From Flammulina velutipes (lineage: Eukaryota; Basidiomycota; Agaricomycetes; Agaricales; Physalacriaceae), in contig JAALGH010000011.1 of assembly GCA_011800155.1 (NCBI GenBank), forward strand, positions 992,001-1,056,000: 64,000 nt of DNA, given 5' to 3'. Positions 44,117 to 54,404 of the stretch are shown in pieces; the first letter of the stretch is position 1; each line of letters starts with the position of its first letter. The position numbers and the translations under genes were made by a program. Below the pieces are notes generated by a model. It was not told the origin of the DNA, did no database searches, and saw only the letters and a list, made by a program, of their open reading frames with translations.

Positions 44117-44919
44117 GCTAGACGACAGTGTGTACATGTATTCTTATAGCGCAATTAATACGGACTTTTAGGACAAAATGAGGATCAATGGAGGCAATCG
44201 ATTCTTGGGGTGAGGGGAGGGCTGCAAGCTTTGGACGTGATGTAGAGGGGTTCAGGCCTCGTTTCGGTGAACTCTCCATTTTTATTTTCAAAATTTCCAT
44301 ATAGTTCCTGAACTTGTATGCACACTGATACCAGTGTAGGAACTCTCTTACCCAGTTCAAGCTGTTCAGGCGCATGTGCCCTACATAGCACGGTCTGCGT
44401 TCATCAAGTTGCCTCTTTCGCTCACATAGACCACACAGGTGGAGGGTTCTAAGACGACCGTATGTCTAGCACGACGCAGGGATCGAGCCGAAAGTGATTC
44501 TCGCGAATTGCCGAAGACGGTTCTCTCCAGACTCCAACCCCAGTGAAAAGTCGGGGGTCAGAAATCGGATCAGAGCTGTTGTGGTCGGTGCACTGGATAT
44601 TTCGGCTGCTTCTCATCTGCTGAGAGCGGATGGAAACGACAGAACCCTGTAATTTGCACAGGGTTTCCATTCCTTTTCTTGGAAGCTCTTATAAATCATT
44701 TTCGTTGTCCTTTCTCTACGTGTTTGCACTGTTCGTATCGTACCGTAGCGGAGCTGTCCCTTGTAAAGTTGTAATTCCATTCCTTCTGGTGTTTCTCCTT
44801 CCTCTCCAAACGTGAGAAAGATTGCGGACTTTGAATTTGAGTTCGTTTCGTTTCTTTGTTCCAGAGTTCTTTCCTTTACTTCGACCTTGTCGTCTGCATC
44901 CACTGGCAAGTGTTGCCAT
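44117..44919. other. Intergenic, weakly duplicated segment
   Basis: Around 44468-44525 the sequence (GATTCTCGCGAATTGCCGAA) resembles 39835-39900 upstream of esterase 1 (GATTCTCGGGAACTGCCGAA), so a piece of esterase upstream sequence was also copied here. No gene was recognised. Confidence 0.4.
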
Positions 44920-45380
44920 GCTCACTCTACCCCCCACTGGCCTCCAAGCTGGCTTCGCAGCTTCATGGCAAGGAGTCATACTATTTCGATGCAGTGGGAT
45001 TGCTCTGCTCCCCGTTGACCGGCAAGGTACGCTCGTGTGTCTCATTTCAGCGTCGCTGGCTGACATGTTCTTTGTAGCGGGTCGTTCTTGAAACATACAG
45101 GGCGACGTTGACACGTTGATGGGCGGACTCGGGCTGGTCAAGGTATGTGAACCGTAGGTATGTGAACCGTTAAGCTTGCGTATGTGTCAACACTGACGGC
45201 CTCTAGATGCTTCGCCAGCCTGTTATGTATCCCTGTCCGCTATCCCTGTACTCCTGGCGAAACTCCCAAGATACCATCGTGGACCTCAAGCCCTCGTCTT
45301 CCGACATCGTTACACTGGATATTCCGTACGGCAAGTCAGCAGGCATGGCTTGTCTATGTCCTTAGTATTAGTGCTTTCAT
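44920..45380 (+). pseudogene. Relic of an unrecognised spliced gene
   Basis: Three exon-like blocks are separated by plausible introns: SLYPPLASKLASQLHGKESY (ends near 45028 before GTACGC), RVVLETYR then GDVDTLMGGLGLVK (45079-45143), and QPVMYPCPLSLYSWRNSQDT (from 45208). A one-base deficit between ETYR and GDVD breaks the frame. The start and end are not evident and the family was not recognised. Confidence 0.35.
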
Positions 45381-45915
45381 ACCCTATGTACTTCGCCGTG
45401 TCGTACATATGTAGTATTCCAAACCAATGACATTGTTGATTTATACAATTTTTCAATATTCCGATGCTGTGAATGTAATCCCTGGAATGGGTGGATAATG
45501 GAATCCGGACCAACCAGACGTGACCATTTTGAATGTACGAAGCCTGTTCAGAGAGTATCCTGTTGACACGTCCGATCAGCGACAACACAGTCCGACCTGA
45601 GCGTCTGATCTAGTGCAGATTTACTCTTTCTCTCGTCCGATTTTTGACTTCTGACTTTTCACTGGGCTCCAACAACCATAGGCATCAATTACAGCTCATA
45701 TCGTTTCCTCACCAATCACTTGCAGAGACCATGCCTCTGCTAATGCTGTGATACTCACTATCGAGTGCGAGTTGACGGTCACTGCAAGAGCACATGAACT
45801 GCCCAGAAAGTCTTCTGACCTTCTATCCTTTCTCGCGCGTATGGATTACCCTCGGTGGATAATCACTTATATAACGAGTTCCACACCCCAAGAGTCTTTG
45901 CTCCCCTCTGAAATC
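45381..45915. promoter_or_regulatory. Esterase copy 2 upstream region
   Basis: From about 45740 the sequence repeats 39965-40141. TATATAA at 45868-45874 is 42 bp before the start codon. The part before 45740 holds nothing recognised. Confidence 0.55.
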
Positions 45916-47975
45916 ATGCTTTGGGTCGTGACTCTTTTCTCGTTCTTTCCCGCGAGTCTAGGCGACAAAACCTTTATCGTCGACACGGGCTATGCAAAAT
46001 ATCGTGGAAACCACACATATCCGAACAATGTTGCCTACCTGGGCATTCCGTACGCTGAACCACCGTTGGGGGATCTAAGGTACAGGGCTCCGGTTCCCTT
46101 GAACGTCACTCGCGTCTCGGAGGAGGCTTCGGATGTGGTGGATGCTACGTCATACGCAGATTTTTGCATCCAAGGATCCCCTTCATGTTTGTTTAACATT
46201 CCCTCACTCACCAATGGAGCAGTCCTCTAACTTCAGTGACAGCTGGAATAGCAGGAGCTGGATCCGAGGACTGCTTGAAGGTAGATATCTACGCTCCTAC
46301 CAGAGGAAAGAATTGTACGTCCTCAGTGAAGTTATTAGATCAGAGCTAAATTACGTCTCAGTACCTGTCCTGGTTTACTTCCACGGCGGCGGTTATGTCT
46401 ATGGAAATCCTGCGAGTTGGCCATTCGATCATTGGGTAGACCAAAGCCCAAACGTAGTCATCGTCTCCGTGTATTACCGTCTCTCCTCGTTCGGCTTCCT
46501 TGCGCTTCCTGCACTCCAGGATCCCACTTATGGAGACCTCAACGCCGGCTTTCTTGACCAGATAGAGTCTCTACGATGGGTAAAGAAGAACGTCGCCGCA
46601 TTTGGTGGGAATCCGGGGAGGATAACGATCAACGGACAGAGCGCAGGTGGTGGTTCGGTACAATTACACCTTGTCGCTGATCTTGGTGGGGAGACGCTAT
46701 TCCATGGTGCAATTGCGCAAAGCGTCTACAGGGGACCAGTCCCTTTGGTAGATGACCTAAAGGTCAGTATCCTTGCAGATTATTTGGTTTCTCCTATTTT
46801 AAAATTCCGTCTTGTAGCCCCTGCATGATTTCTTCGTAGAGGAAGCAGGATGTGCCTTGGGTGACGCGGCATCTGTGCTGGTGTGTCTTCGTACTGCCAA
46901 TATCAGCACACTTGCGCGCGCTCAAGACTTGCCGCGTGGCAATAGATCTCTGTATGCATGAGGCTTACCATTGTCGAGCGACATTTTACTCATCTCCGCA
47001 TACAGCACCGGGCCGTATAACTCTTTTAATCCTGTTATTGATAACACCATTATCAAGGAATATCCAACCAAGTCGATCCTAGCCGACAACTTTGCGAAAG
47101 TTCCTCTGATCGTAGGGTACGGTCTGTAACACAGCTGAATAGCAAATCTGTTCTGACTATCGACATAGAGCAACGTCAAACGAGACAAATTTTGCCTCGA
47201 ACGACCTGAGGGCCGCAATCCAACTGGCCTTCCCTAAAATGACAGAATCGGATGTCACGCAACTCATAGAGGTCAGTCGACGCGTTGACACGTCCTTCTT
47301 CAAACAATTGACGTACCATTTCAGCAATATCCCCTGTCTGATTTTGACTCTGCTGATCAGCAACTGCGTGTTCTTACTGGTCAATCTGTGTTTATATGTC
47401 CGGTGCGTAGGATCAGTAACTCGCTTTACCGCCCTACTCTTAACTAGCCTCTAAGCAAACTATCTTGGGGGAGGCATATGCTAACGCTGATCTTCCTGTT
47501 TGGGCATATCGCTATAACCAACGCAACCCAACGACTTCGGACCCGACTGTCGGTCACGCAGCCGAGAACTGGATGATGTTCAGAGGCAGTAACACAGGGT
47601 AATTTAGCTTCTCGTTCCACTTGTTCTCACCACTGACAATGTTGGAACAGTATCAACGGGACATTCACTCTCAGTGATATGACGCCTGTGGAAAATGCCT
47701 TCGCTGAAGAACTTATTGCATATTGGCTGTCGTTCGTGCGCTCTGGAGATCCCAATACGTTCAAATTGAAGACTTCACCTACATGGGCAGAGTTCGATAG
47801 CGAAGGGCTGCAACGGATTGTTCTACAGCACAGTAATACGACTGATAGGACAAGCTTCGAGCCTTTTGGACTCGAACAGGGCGGCAGCGGTGGCAGCTAC
47901 ATGGAGACCGAGCCCGAGAAAGAGGTCCAGCGCTGTAGATATCTTACTGGTATCACAGAGAAGCAACAGAGTTAA
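45916..47975 (+). CDS. Secreted type-B carboxylesterase/lipase, copy 2
   Basis: Tandem paralogue of 40142-42200, nearly identical in the first 800 bp and more diverged after that. Signal peptide MLWVVTLFSFFPASLG. It has the same motif series: VAYLGIPYAEPPLGDLRYRA, GSEDCLKVDIYAP, HGGGYVYG, NGQSAGGGS, PLHDFFVEEAGC, TGPYNSFNPVID and HAAENWMMFRGSNTG. Introns are at equivalent positions, including GTCAGTCGA at about 47272 ahead of QYPLSDFDSADQQLRVLTGQ. Stop is at 47973-47975. Its exon 1 and promoter match copy 1 better than the 3' part, which suggests gene conversion or a recent exchange at the 5' end. Confidence 0.82.
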
Positions 47976-48521
47976 GTGGAGCATTTGTGTACCACGTATG
48001 GACTTTGTAAGACTTTATATTCATTATTGATTTTGAGGTGGCCCGCAGGCTTCGTTGTCGTGAACTACTAGTATTCAAGTTGATTTCGAACAGCTTCTAT
48101 ACTTGCTGAAAGTGTATACATATTTTTATCGCGCAAGTTCTTGGTTCCAACTTTCAAAATCTTAATCAAGCGCGTTGCGCCCACCTTGCTTGGACACATA
48201 AGTCAATCCAAAGGTTGGGTACGACGACTTATTGCGCTCGGCATTCAACTGTCAGAGAAATCAACAATAATGGGGAAATTGCTATTTTTCAAGTGTGGCG
48301 CATGCCGCCTATTTGTACTTATTTGCGATGTCAGACCCGATGAATGTTGATCGAACGTTGAACGTTGTACTGGCGACCCACATAGACCCACAGCTCGGGA
48401 GACGACGGAGCGCTCAACTGCGAATCATACGTAGCATTGAGATGCACTGTATAATTTTTCAACATCACTGGGCTGCGGGGTTGACTGGAATAACGGACAA
48501 ACAAGCCCGATGGCTGTGACT
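47976..48521. other. Intergenic, nothing recognised
   Basis: 3' flanks of esterase 2 and of the pair 2 partner gene, which converge. No element ends were seen. Confidence 0.45.
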
Positions 48522-48998
48522 CTACGTCCTCTTGGGTGGAAAACTACGCCACACTCCATCCTCGTCTTTCGAATTGATATACTATCAAGGAATCAATAAC
48601 ACTCATTGACTGCATGAAATGGTACGTACCGTCGTCAAGTCCTGATTCCCAATCTGCAAGTTGGAGACTGCGAGAGGCGCCTGGTCTGGCACGAATCGCA
48701 GCGTCAGCGGCGTATTATCTTCGACCTGCGAGACGACGACGACTGTGTCGTCGTTGAGGGTCTGTTCGTCTAGCACGACGACGGGATCTCCAGATATGCT
48801 AGGCGTCTCTGGGATCTTGCTCCAGTGGTGTGTGTATATCTCTGCTGGCGTCATCCCATGTGTCGCATCTGCTGGGGCAGACGGAATGATGTTGTCTGAC
48901 TGGGGACAGTACGGGGAGGCGTTGAATGTAGCGAGGAGGGACGAGAGCTTGGCCTCTGGGATGGGATGGGTGCAGTAGAGGAGAACTTTGTGGAGCAT
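48522..48998 (-). CDS. Small cytosolic partner protein (DUF6924-like), pair 2, 142 aa
   Basis: Exon 1 is 48998-48630 (123 codons) and exon 2 is 48581-48522, ending in DEDGVWRSFPPKRT. The protein is nearly identical to the pair 1 copy, with changes such as LLATFNASPYCPQSDNIIPS and PETPSISGDP. No signal peptide. The in-frame Met five codons upstream (49013) is not used in the other copies, so 48998 is preferred. Head-to-head with the nuclease at 49484. Confidence 0.65.
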
Positions 48999-49483
48999 GG
49001 TGGTGGAAGGCAAACTGCGAAATGCAGTGACGCTGATAGATCAGTGTTGGGCGCTGGGCCCCAATCACGGTAAAGTTGGTTCTGTAAAAATTCTTATTGG
49101 CGTGCAGGACATGTGGACATAGGGTCGAGCTTCTTTGCCTGCCAGCTTCTCTCCAGTTTGAATGACGAGGAGAGTGGAACAAGAGTTTTGGCGGAACTAC
49201 TAGTCAGTATTTTTCTCCGCTTGGACTTTTCCTGGTCATCTGAGCCTGTTTATCGTTTGTAGCGGGTGAATATGGCTCCATATTCATTTGCGCGCGCAGC
49301 CAAATTGTGCGCCAAACGTCAAGCATGTCGTCGAAGTCGGTCTTAATGGTGGACATCGGCGAGGCCGCTATCCGAGACCTCCTACCATGCAGATTCAAGC
49401 GTATAAAAGAGGCTTTAGGATGAGTGGTTCAAGCAGATTTGGGATATCCAGACCTTCTACAGCTCACCTCTGTATCCAACATC
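48999..49483. promoter_or_regulatory. Shared divergent promoter, pair 2
   Basis: 485 bp between start codons. TATAAAA at 49402-49408 serves the nuclease, 82 bp before its ATG. The segment next to the partner gene (GGTAAAGTTGGTTCTGTAAAA) recurs in pairs 3 and 4. Confidence 0.65.
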
Positions 49484-50792
49484 ATGTCTTTTTCTGCTCT
49501 TGTCATCGCCGCCACACTTGCCACTATGATCAGTGGGCAAGCAACCTTTGTCCTCGACTGCGCCTCGTACCCCGACGTGTATGCACATTCTTCTTGTTGC
49601 CTCTGTAATATTGTTGACACTCAGTGCTGTAGCTGCGACAACCATTGCAACGCGGCGTACTGTCACGGCTTCGATAATCCCAACGGATGTAAGTCATCAA
49701 TATCCACTCGTGTATCTTCTTATTCTTATTCTTATGATTCTCTAAGACTTCCACTACGATCCAAACTCAAACAGTGACCGGCCCAACCCCAATACTCAAC
49801 AGACAGCCGCCACACTAAGGCGTCAGGTTTGTACCCGTTCAAGTTTAATACCTCGGAAATTGTTGACCATCTCTTCCCAGGCTATCGGATGTGGCAGTGG
49901 CAATTACTGCCCTTCGGGTACCGACTGTGACGAGGTCCCTTATGCTAGCACGTTTGTACCTGCTGCTGCTTGTTCTGAATCTGAGCTTATCATTCTCTTT
50001 TTTGCAGTTATGATGGTGGCCTGGGTGTACGTCCAATTTACTCGTCTACTCAATGTGTTCTAATGACGTTTTGCTGACAGTGCATCGTCGCTCGTTACAA
50101 TGGTGGAGACCCTATCGCTCAGAGTGGTACGACACGCTGTGCTGATCCCGGACAAAACGGTAAGGTCATGAGTGTCCTGCCGAACAATATATGTACCTAC
50201 TACCCTCAGGCAGACACGGATCCGCGTTAGGCAGCTTCTACGCCGCCCAAGGCTTGGGCGACGGCGCTCGATTGTAAGCCATACACGTTAAATCATATTT
50301 CATCTGTTGCTGACTGGAACGGCAATACCTTTGTAACAATAGCCGTCAGTGTTCTATTATGAGACAAGACTCAAACCAAATCTAACAATTCTTTAGAGAT
50401 ATCAATTCCCATAAGCAGCCCGCTATGTGTCGATCTTGCCAACAGAGGCGATGCGGCTTGCCCAGACGAGTCGACGGGACCCTACAGGTTCCGTAGCACA
50501 CCGGCTACTCAGGTGTGTTGAAGCTAGTCAAAGCGTACTTCCAAACCGCTGACTCTGATCCCAGTCTTACTGTCCTCCTCGTACCATCTTTCGCCGCCAG
50601 CTTGCTGAAGTTCAGGTGAACAAGCCACCTCAGAAGAGGACAAAGGCACGCAAGATCGCTACAACGGATAGTGGTAGAGACATTCGTCTTCTCTTCGGGC
50701 CTAAGTTTGAGGTAGGCGCGTCGGTTTGGTTGCTCGGAGCGAATGGAACTGGGATTGAGGAGAAGATTGTTTCTGTCTCTGATGAAGAGTAA
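49484..50792 (+). CDS. Secreted NucA/NucB-like nuclease, pair 2
   Basis: Signal peptide MSFSALVIAATLATMISGQ, then DCASYPDV|CDNHCNAAYCHGFDNPNG, FHYDPNSNSDRPNPNTQQTA, GCGSGNYCPSGTDCDEVPYA, YDGGLGCIVARYNGGDPIAQ, HGSALGSFYAAQGLGDGARF, GDAACPDESTGPYRFRSTPA and the C-terminal RDIRLLFGPKFEVGASVWLL. Stop TAA is at 50790-50792. The 2-nt exon is at 50343-50344, between introns 50274-50342 and 50345-50396. It is complete and probably functional. Disulphide-rich and basic; the reaction (endonucleolytic DNA cleavage) is inferred from the family resemblance only. Confidence 0.7.
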
Positions 50793-51179
50793 CTTTCTTT
50801 CAAAGGCGTCTCATAAATAGCTACTTAACTCCTTCTATCAATTTGCGGATATTCCAAATGACTATGGCTCAAGTCACAGTAGGAAGTGAGTATAGGTGAG
50901 GACTGAGTACTGAGTACTGAGTACTGAGGCCTGAGGAAATGAGACTGAGTACTTATGTGGCTGTGCCGCCCACGTGTAACTACAGCTCCTTGTTGCCATT
51001 CTACTTGTCCGCTACTCTCGATATCGTCCAAGGCCGTCATTAAACCTGCCGCTAGTCATTGTGCATATCCTAAAGCGTCGACGCACACAACCTCCGTCTT
51101 CGCTCAATGAACTCTGCAAATTCTATCCTAAACAAAGAACGCCTGTCTGGAATATTTTCCTCCTGGACCTCCCGTCGTC
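50793..51179. other. Intergenic spacer of the tandem array
   Basis: Contains a segment (GTGGCTGTGCCGCCCACGTG and following) that recurs in altered form near 53275 and 55848 after the other nuclease genes, marking it as part of the duplicated unit. An ACTGAGT direct repeat (GTACTGAGTACTGAGTACTGAG, at about 50908) is present. Confidence 0.5.
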
Positions 51180-51391
51180 CTACGCAAACCTACGCCACAC
51201 TCCATCTTCATCCTTCGAGTGGGTGTACTATGGTAGTATTAATATGAATCACGACCAAGTAAAATGGTACGTACCGTCATGTCCTGGTTCCCAATCTGCA
51301 GGGGTTGTTCGTGTACATCTCTGCTTGAGTCCTCCCATATGTCGGTAGATGGACTGACGTTGTCTCGCTGGAGGCAGTATGGGTGGAGCAT
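51180..51391 (-). pseudogene. Partner gene with large internal deletions, pair 3
   Basis: ATG 51391 reads MLH, then jumps to PYCLQRDNVSPSTD, then to LQIGNQDMT and an exon DEDGVWRRFA ending at 51180. About two-thirds of the 142-aa protein is missing, including the VVVLDEQTL strand and RFVPDQ, although the remaining frame stays open. It is unlikely to fold like the intact copies. Both splice sites remain. Confidence 0.7.
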
Positions 51392-51876
51392 GGTGGTGGA
51401 AGGCAAACTGCGAGACGCGGTGACGCTGATGGATGAGCGTTGGGCGCTGGACCCCAATCACGGTAAGGTTGGTTCTGTAAAACTTTCACTAGCGTTCGTG
51501 ACATGTGAACATAGGGTCGAGCTTCTTTGCCTGCTAGCTTGTTCCTAGTTTGAATGGCGAAGAGAACGGGACCAGAGATTTGGTGGAGCTGCTGGTCAGT
51601 ATTTTTCTGCCTGCTTGAATTTTGTTTCGTCATCTGAGTGGATTTCTTATTTATAGCGAGTGGATACGACTCCATTTCTATTCGTTTGGCCCGCTAAATT
51701 ACGCGTCGAACCGTCTATCCTGCCGCCGAAGTCGATCTCATCGTAGAAATCGGCGAGACTGCTGTCCGAGGCTCCTACAATGCAAATTTTAGCGTATAAA
51801 AGAGGATTTAGGACGAGTGCTGGAGGCAGATTTGGGACATCCAGACTTTCTACAGCTCACCTCTTCACTGAACAAC
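51392..51876. promoter_or_regulatory. Shared divergent promoter, pair 3
   Basis: 485 bp. TATAAAA at 51795-51801, 82 bp from the nuclease ATG, the same spacing as pair 2. Confidence 0.65.
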
Positions 51877-53179
51877 ATGTTTTTCTCTGCCGTTGTCGTC
51901 GCCGCCACACTTTCCACGATGATCAATGCGCAGGCGCCAGTTTTTACTCTCGACTGCAACTCGTACCCCGACGTGTACGTACCGTCTTCTCAGTACCTCT
52001 GTAATATCATTAACGCTCAACGCTGTAGGTGCGACAATCATTGCAACGCGGCGTACTGCCACGGCTTTAACGATCCCAATGCATGTGGGTCCTCCACTTT
52101 CCTTTGCAAGCATTCCTCTGAGTATACTGTAAGACTTCCACTATGACCCGAACTCGAACACCGACCAGCCCAACCCCAATACTCAGCAGACGGCAGCCAC
52201 ACTCAGGCGTCAGGTTTGTTTATGCCTTCAAACCTGAAAATTTATTGATTAAGCTTCTTTCAGGCTATTGGATGCGGGAGCGGCAATTACTGCTCTTCTG
52301 GCACCGATTGTGACGAGGTCCCGTATGCTAGCACGTTTGTGGCTTTCTCTGCTTGTTGATTCGAACTCATCTATTTTTTTTGGCAGCTATGATGGTGGCT
52401 TGGGTGTAAGTCCAATCCTACTTGTCATCTTCATGCGTTGTAATAGTGTTCTCTTTGTCTCAGTGCATCGTTGCTCGTTACACTGGACCAGACCCCATTG
52501 CTCAGAGCGGTACGACGCGTTGTGCTGATCCCGGACAGAACGGTAAGATAAATCATGGAGTTGCGAACCACATATCTACCCATTACATCCAGGCAGACAC
52601 GGAGCCGCGTTGGGCAACTTCTACGCCGCCCAAGGCTTGGGCGACGGGGATCGATTGTAAGTCGCTCACCAAAGCATCTTTCGTATGCTGCTGATGTTAA
52701 CGGCGATGTTTTTGTTACAATAGCCGTCAGTATTATATTTCAATCTGATACTTGAACAAAATCTGACAATTCTTTAGAGGTAGCACTCGACGCCACCGCT
52801 GCGAACGCTCCGCTATGCGCCGACCTCGCAAACAGAGGCGATGCGGCTTGCCCCGACGAGTCGTCGGGTGCATACAGGTTCCGTAGCACACCCGCTGCTC
52901 AGGTATGTTGTTAGTCAAAGTGTACTTCTAAACCGCTAACTTTGATCCCAGTCTTATTGCCCTCCCCGTGGCATCTTTCGCCGCCAGCTTGCTGAAATTC
53001 AAGCTAACAAGCCGCTTCAGAAGAGGACGAAGGCACGCAAGCTCGCCAAAACGGACAGTGGTAGGGATATTCGTCTTCTCTTCGGGCCTAAGCTCGAGGC
53101 AGGCGCGTCCGTCTGGATGCTTGGAGCAAATGGAACTGGAATCGAGGAGAAGATTGTTTCCGTCTCTGACGAAGAGTAA
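51877..53179 (+). CDS. Secreted NucA/NucB-like nuclease, pair 3, 273 aa
   Basis: Best-resolved copy. Exons are 51877-51974, 52029-52084, 52134-52213, 52264-52334, 52387-52405 (19 nt, YDGGLG), 52464-52542, 52593-52656, 52724-52725 (2 nt), 52778-52902 and 52952-53179. They total 822 nt; without the 2-nt exon the frame fails. Signal peptide MFFSAVVVAATLSTMINAQ, Cys-rich segment, core CSSGTDCDEVPYAST and CIVARYTGPDPIAQSGTTRC, HGAALGNFYAAQGLGDGDRF, then VALDATAANAPLCADLANRG and a C-terminal basic plus beta-rich tail ending VSVSDEE. Its partner gene is deleted internally, yet this gene has no lesion. Confidence 0.72.
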
Positions 53180-53533
53180 ACATCCTTCAAAGACGTCTCA
53201 TTCATAGCCAAACTTCACTCCTTCTGTTAGTATTAATTCCTACTAATACACGTATGTGATTTTCATTGAAGGGAGTGGCTGTGTCCCAAGCCCACGTGCG
53301 ACTACAACTTCTTGTCCAATGTCATCGATCTAAGGCTCTCTTATTCAACCTGCTCTCCCTACTAGTACCGCCTGAGAATAATCTGCACACAAGTTACGAC
53401 GGTCTCACTGCTACATATCCAAGTTGTCTCGCGTCGACTCTGTCTGGCTCAGTCTTCGCCCAATAAAAATCTGCAAGTCCAATCCTAAACACCGAACACT
53501 TTGAAACCTTCCCTTCTCCCCCGTCCCCTTCTA
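53180..53533. other. Intergenic spacer of the tandem array
   Basis: Spacer with the GTGGCTGTGTCCCAAGCCCA segment shared with 50950 and 55848. No gene. Confidence 0.5.
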
Positions 53534-53958
53534 CTACGCGAACCCGCACCACACTCCATCTTCATCCTTCCAGTGGGTGTACTACGGGAGTATCGATATG
53601 AATCATGACCAAGCAAAATAGTACGTACCGTTCAGCTCCTGGTGTCCAATCTGCAGGTTGGAGACCGCGGGAGGGCGCGGGTATGAATCGCAGCATCAGT
53701 GGCTCACCGCCGTGTCGTCTACGATGGTATCTTCGTCTAGTACGACGACGGGATCTCCGGAGATGTCAGGCGTCTCTGGGATCTTGCGCCAGTGGTGTGT
53801 GTATATCTCTGCTGATGTGTCGCACCTGCCGGGGCAGATGGAGTGATATTGTCTGGCTAGGGACAGGATGGGGGGCGTTCAGAGTAGCGAGCTCAGATGT
53901 ACAAGAGCTTGGCTTCTGGGATGGGGTGGGTGCAGTAGAGGAGAGCTTCGTGGAGCAT
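53534..53958 (-). pseudogene. Partner gene with stop and frameshifts, pair 4
   Basis: ATG 53958 reads MLHEALLYCTHPIPEAKLLY and then TGA. Further on, HHWRKIPETPDISGDPVVVL and LMLRFIP are recognisable in other frames, and the exon with DEDGVW-like sequence ends near 53534. Multiple indels (for example in the QAPLAVSNLQ region) confirm loss of function. Confidence 0.75.
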
Positions 53959-54404
53959 GGTGGTAGGGGGCGGACTGCGAAATGCGGTGACGCTGATAGA
54001 TGGGCGCTGGGCTTCGATTACGGCAAAGTTGGTTCTGTGAAATATTCACTAGCGTGCGGGGCATGTGGACATAGAGTCGAGCTCCTTTGCCATGATCTCA
54101 AGTTTGAATGGCGAGGAGAACGAGACGAGAGATTTGGTGGACCTCTCCGGTCAGTATTTCCTACCTGCTTGAAAGCTTCATCATCTGAGTCGATTTCTTA
54201 TTTATAGGGAGTGGATATAGCACCGTATCTAATCGCGTGGCCAGCTGAATTACGCGCCAGACTTCTAGCCTACCGTCGAATTCATCGTAGAAATTGGCTG
54301 TCCGAGGCTCCGAGGCTCCTACAATGCGAATTCAGCATATAAAAGAGGTTTTAGGACGAGTCCTCCAAGTAGATTTGGGACATCCAGACCCTTCCCTCAT
54401 CAAA
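53959..54404. promoter_or_regulatory. Shared divergent promoter, pair 4
   Basis: 446 bp. TATAAAA at 54338-54344, about 67 bp from the nuclease ATG. Confidence 0.6.

Noticed and set aside
50905..50935. ACTGAGTACTGAGT direct repeats as a CRISPR or regulatory array
   Set aside because: Only a few short tandem units without spacers in a eukaryote; a simple repeat.
52656..52778. Single intron joining exon 7 to exon 9 in the nuclease genes
   Set aside because: It gives a frameshift in all five copies, while the conserved downstream protein sequence requires two extra bases.
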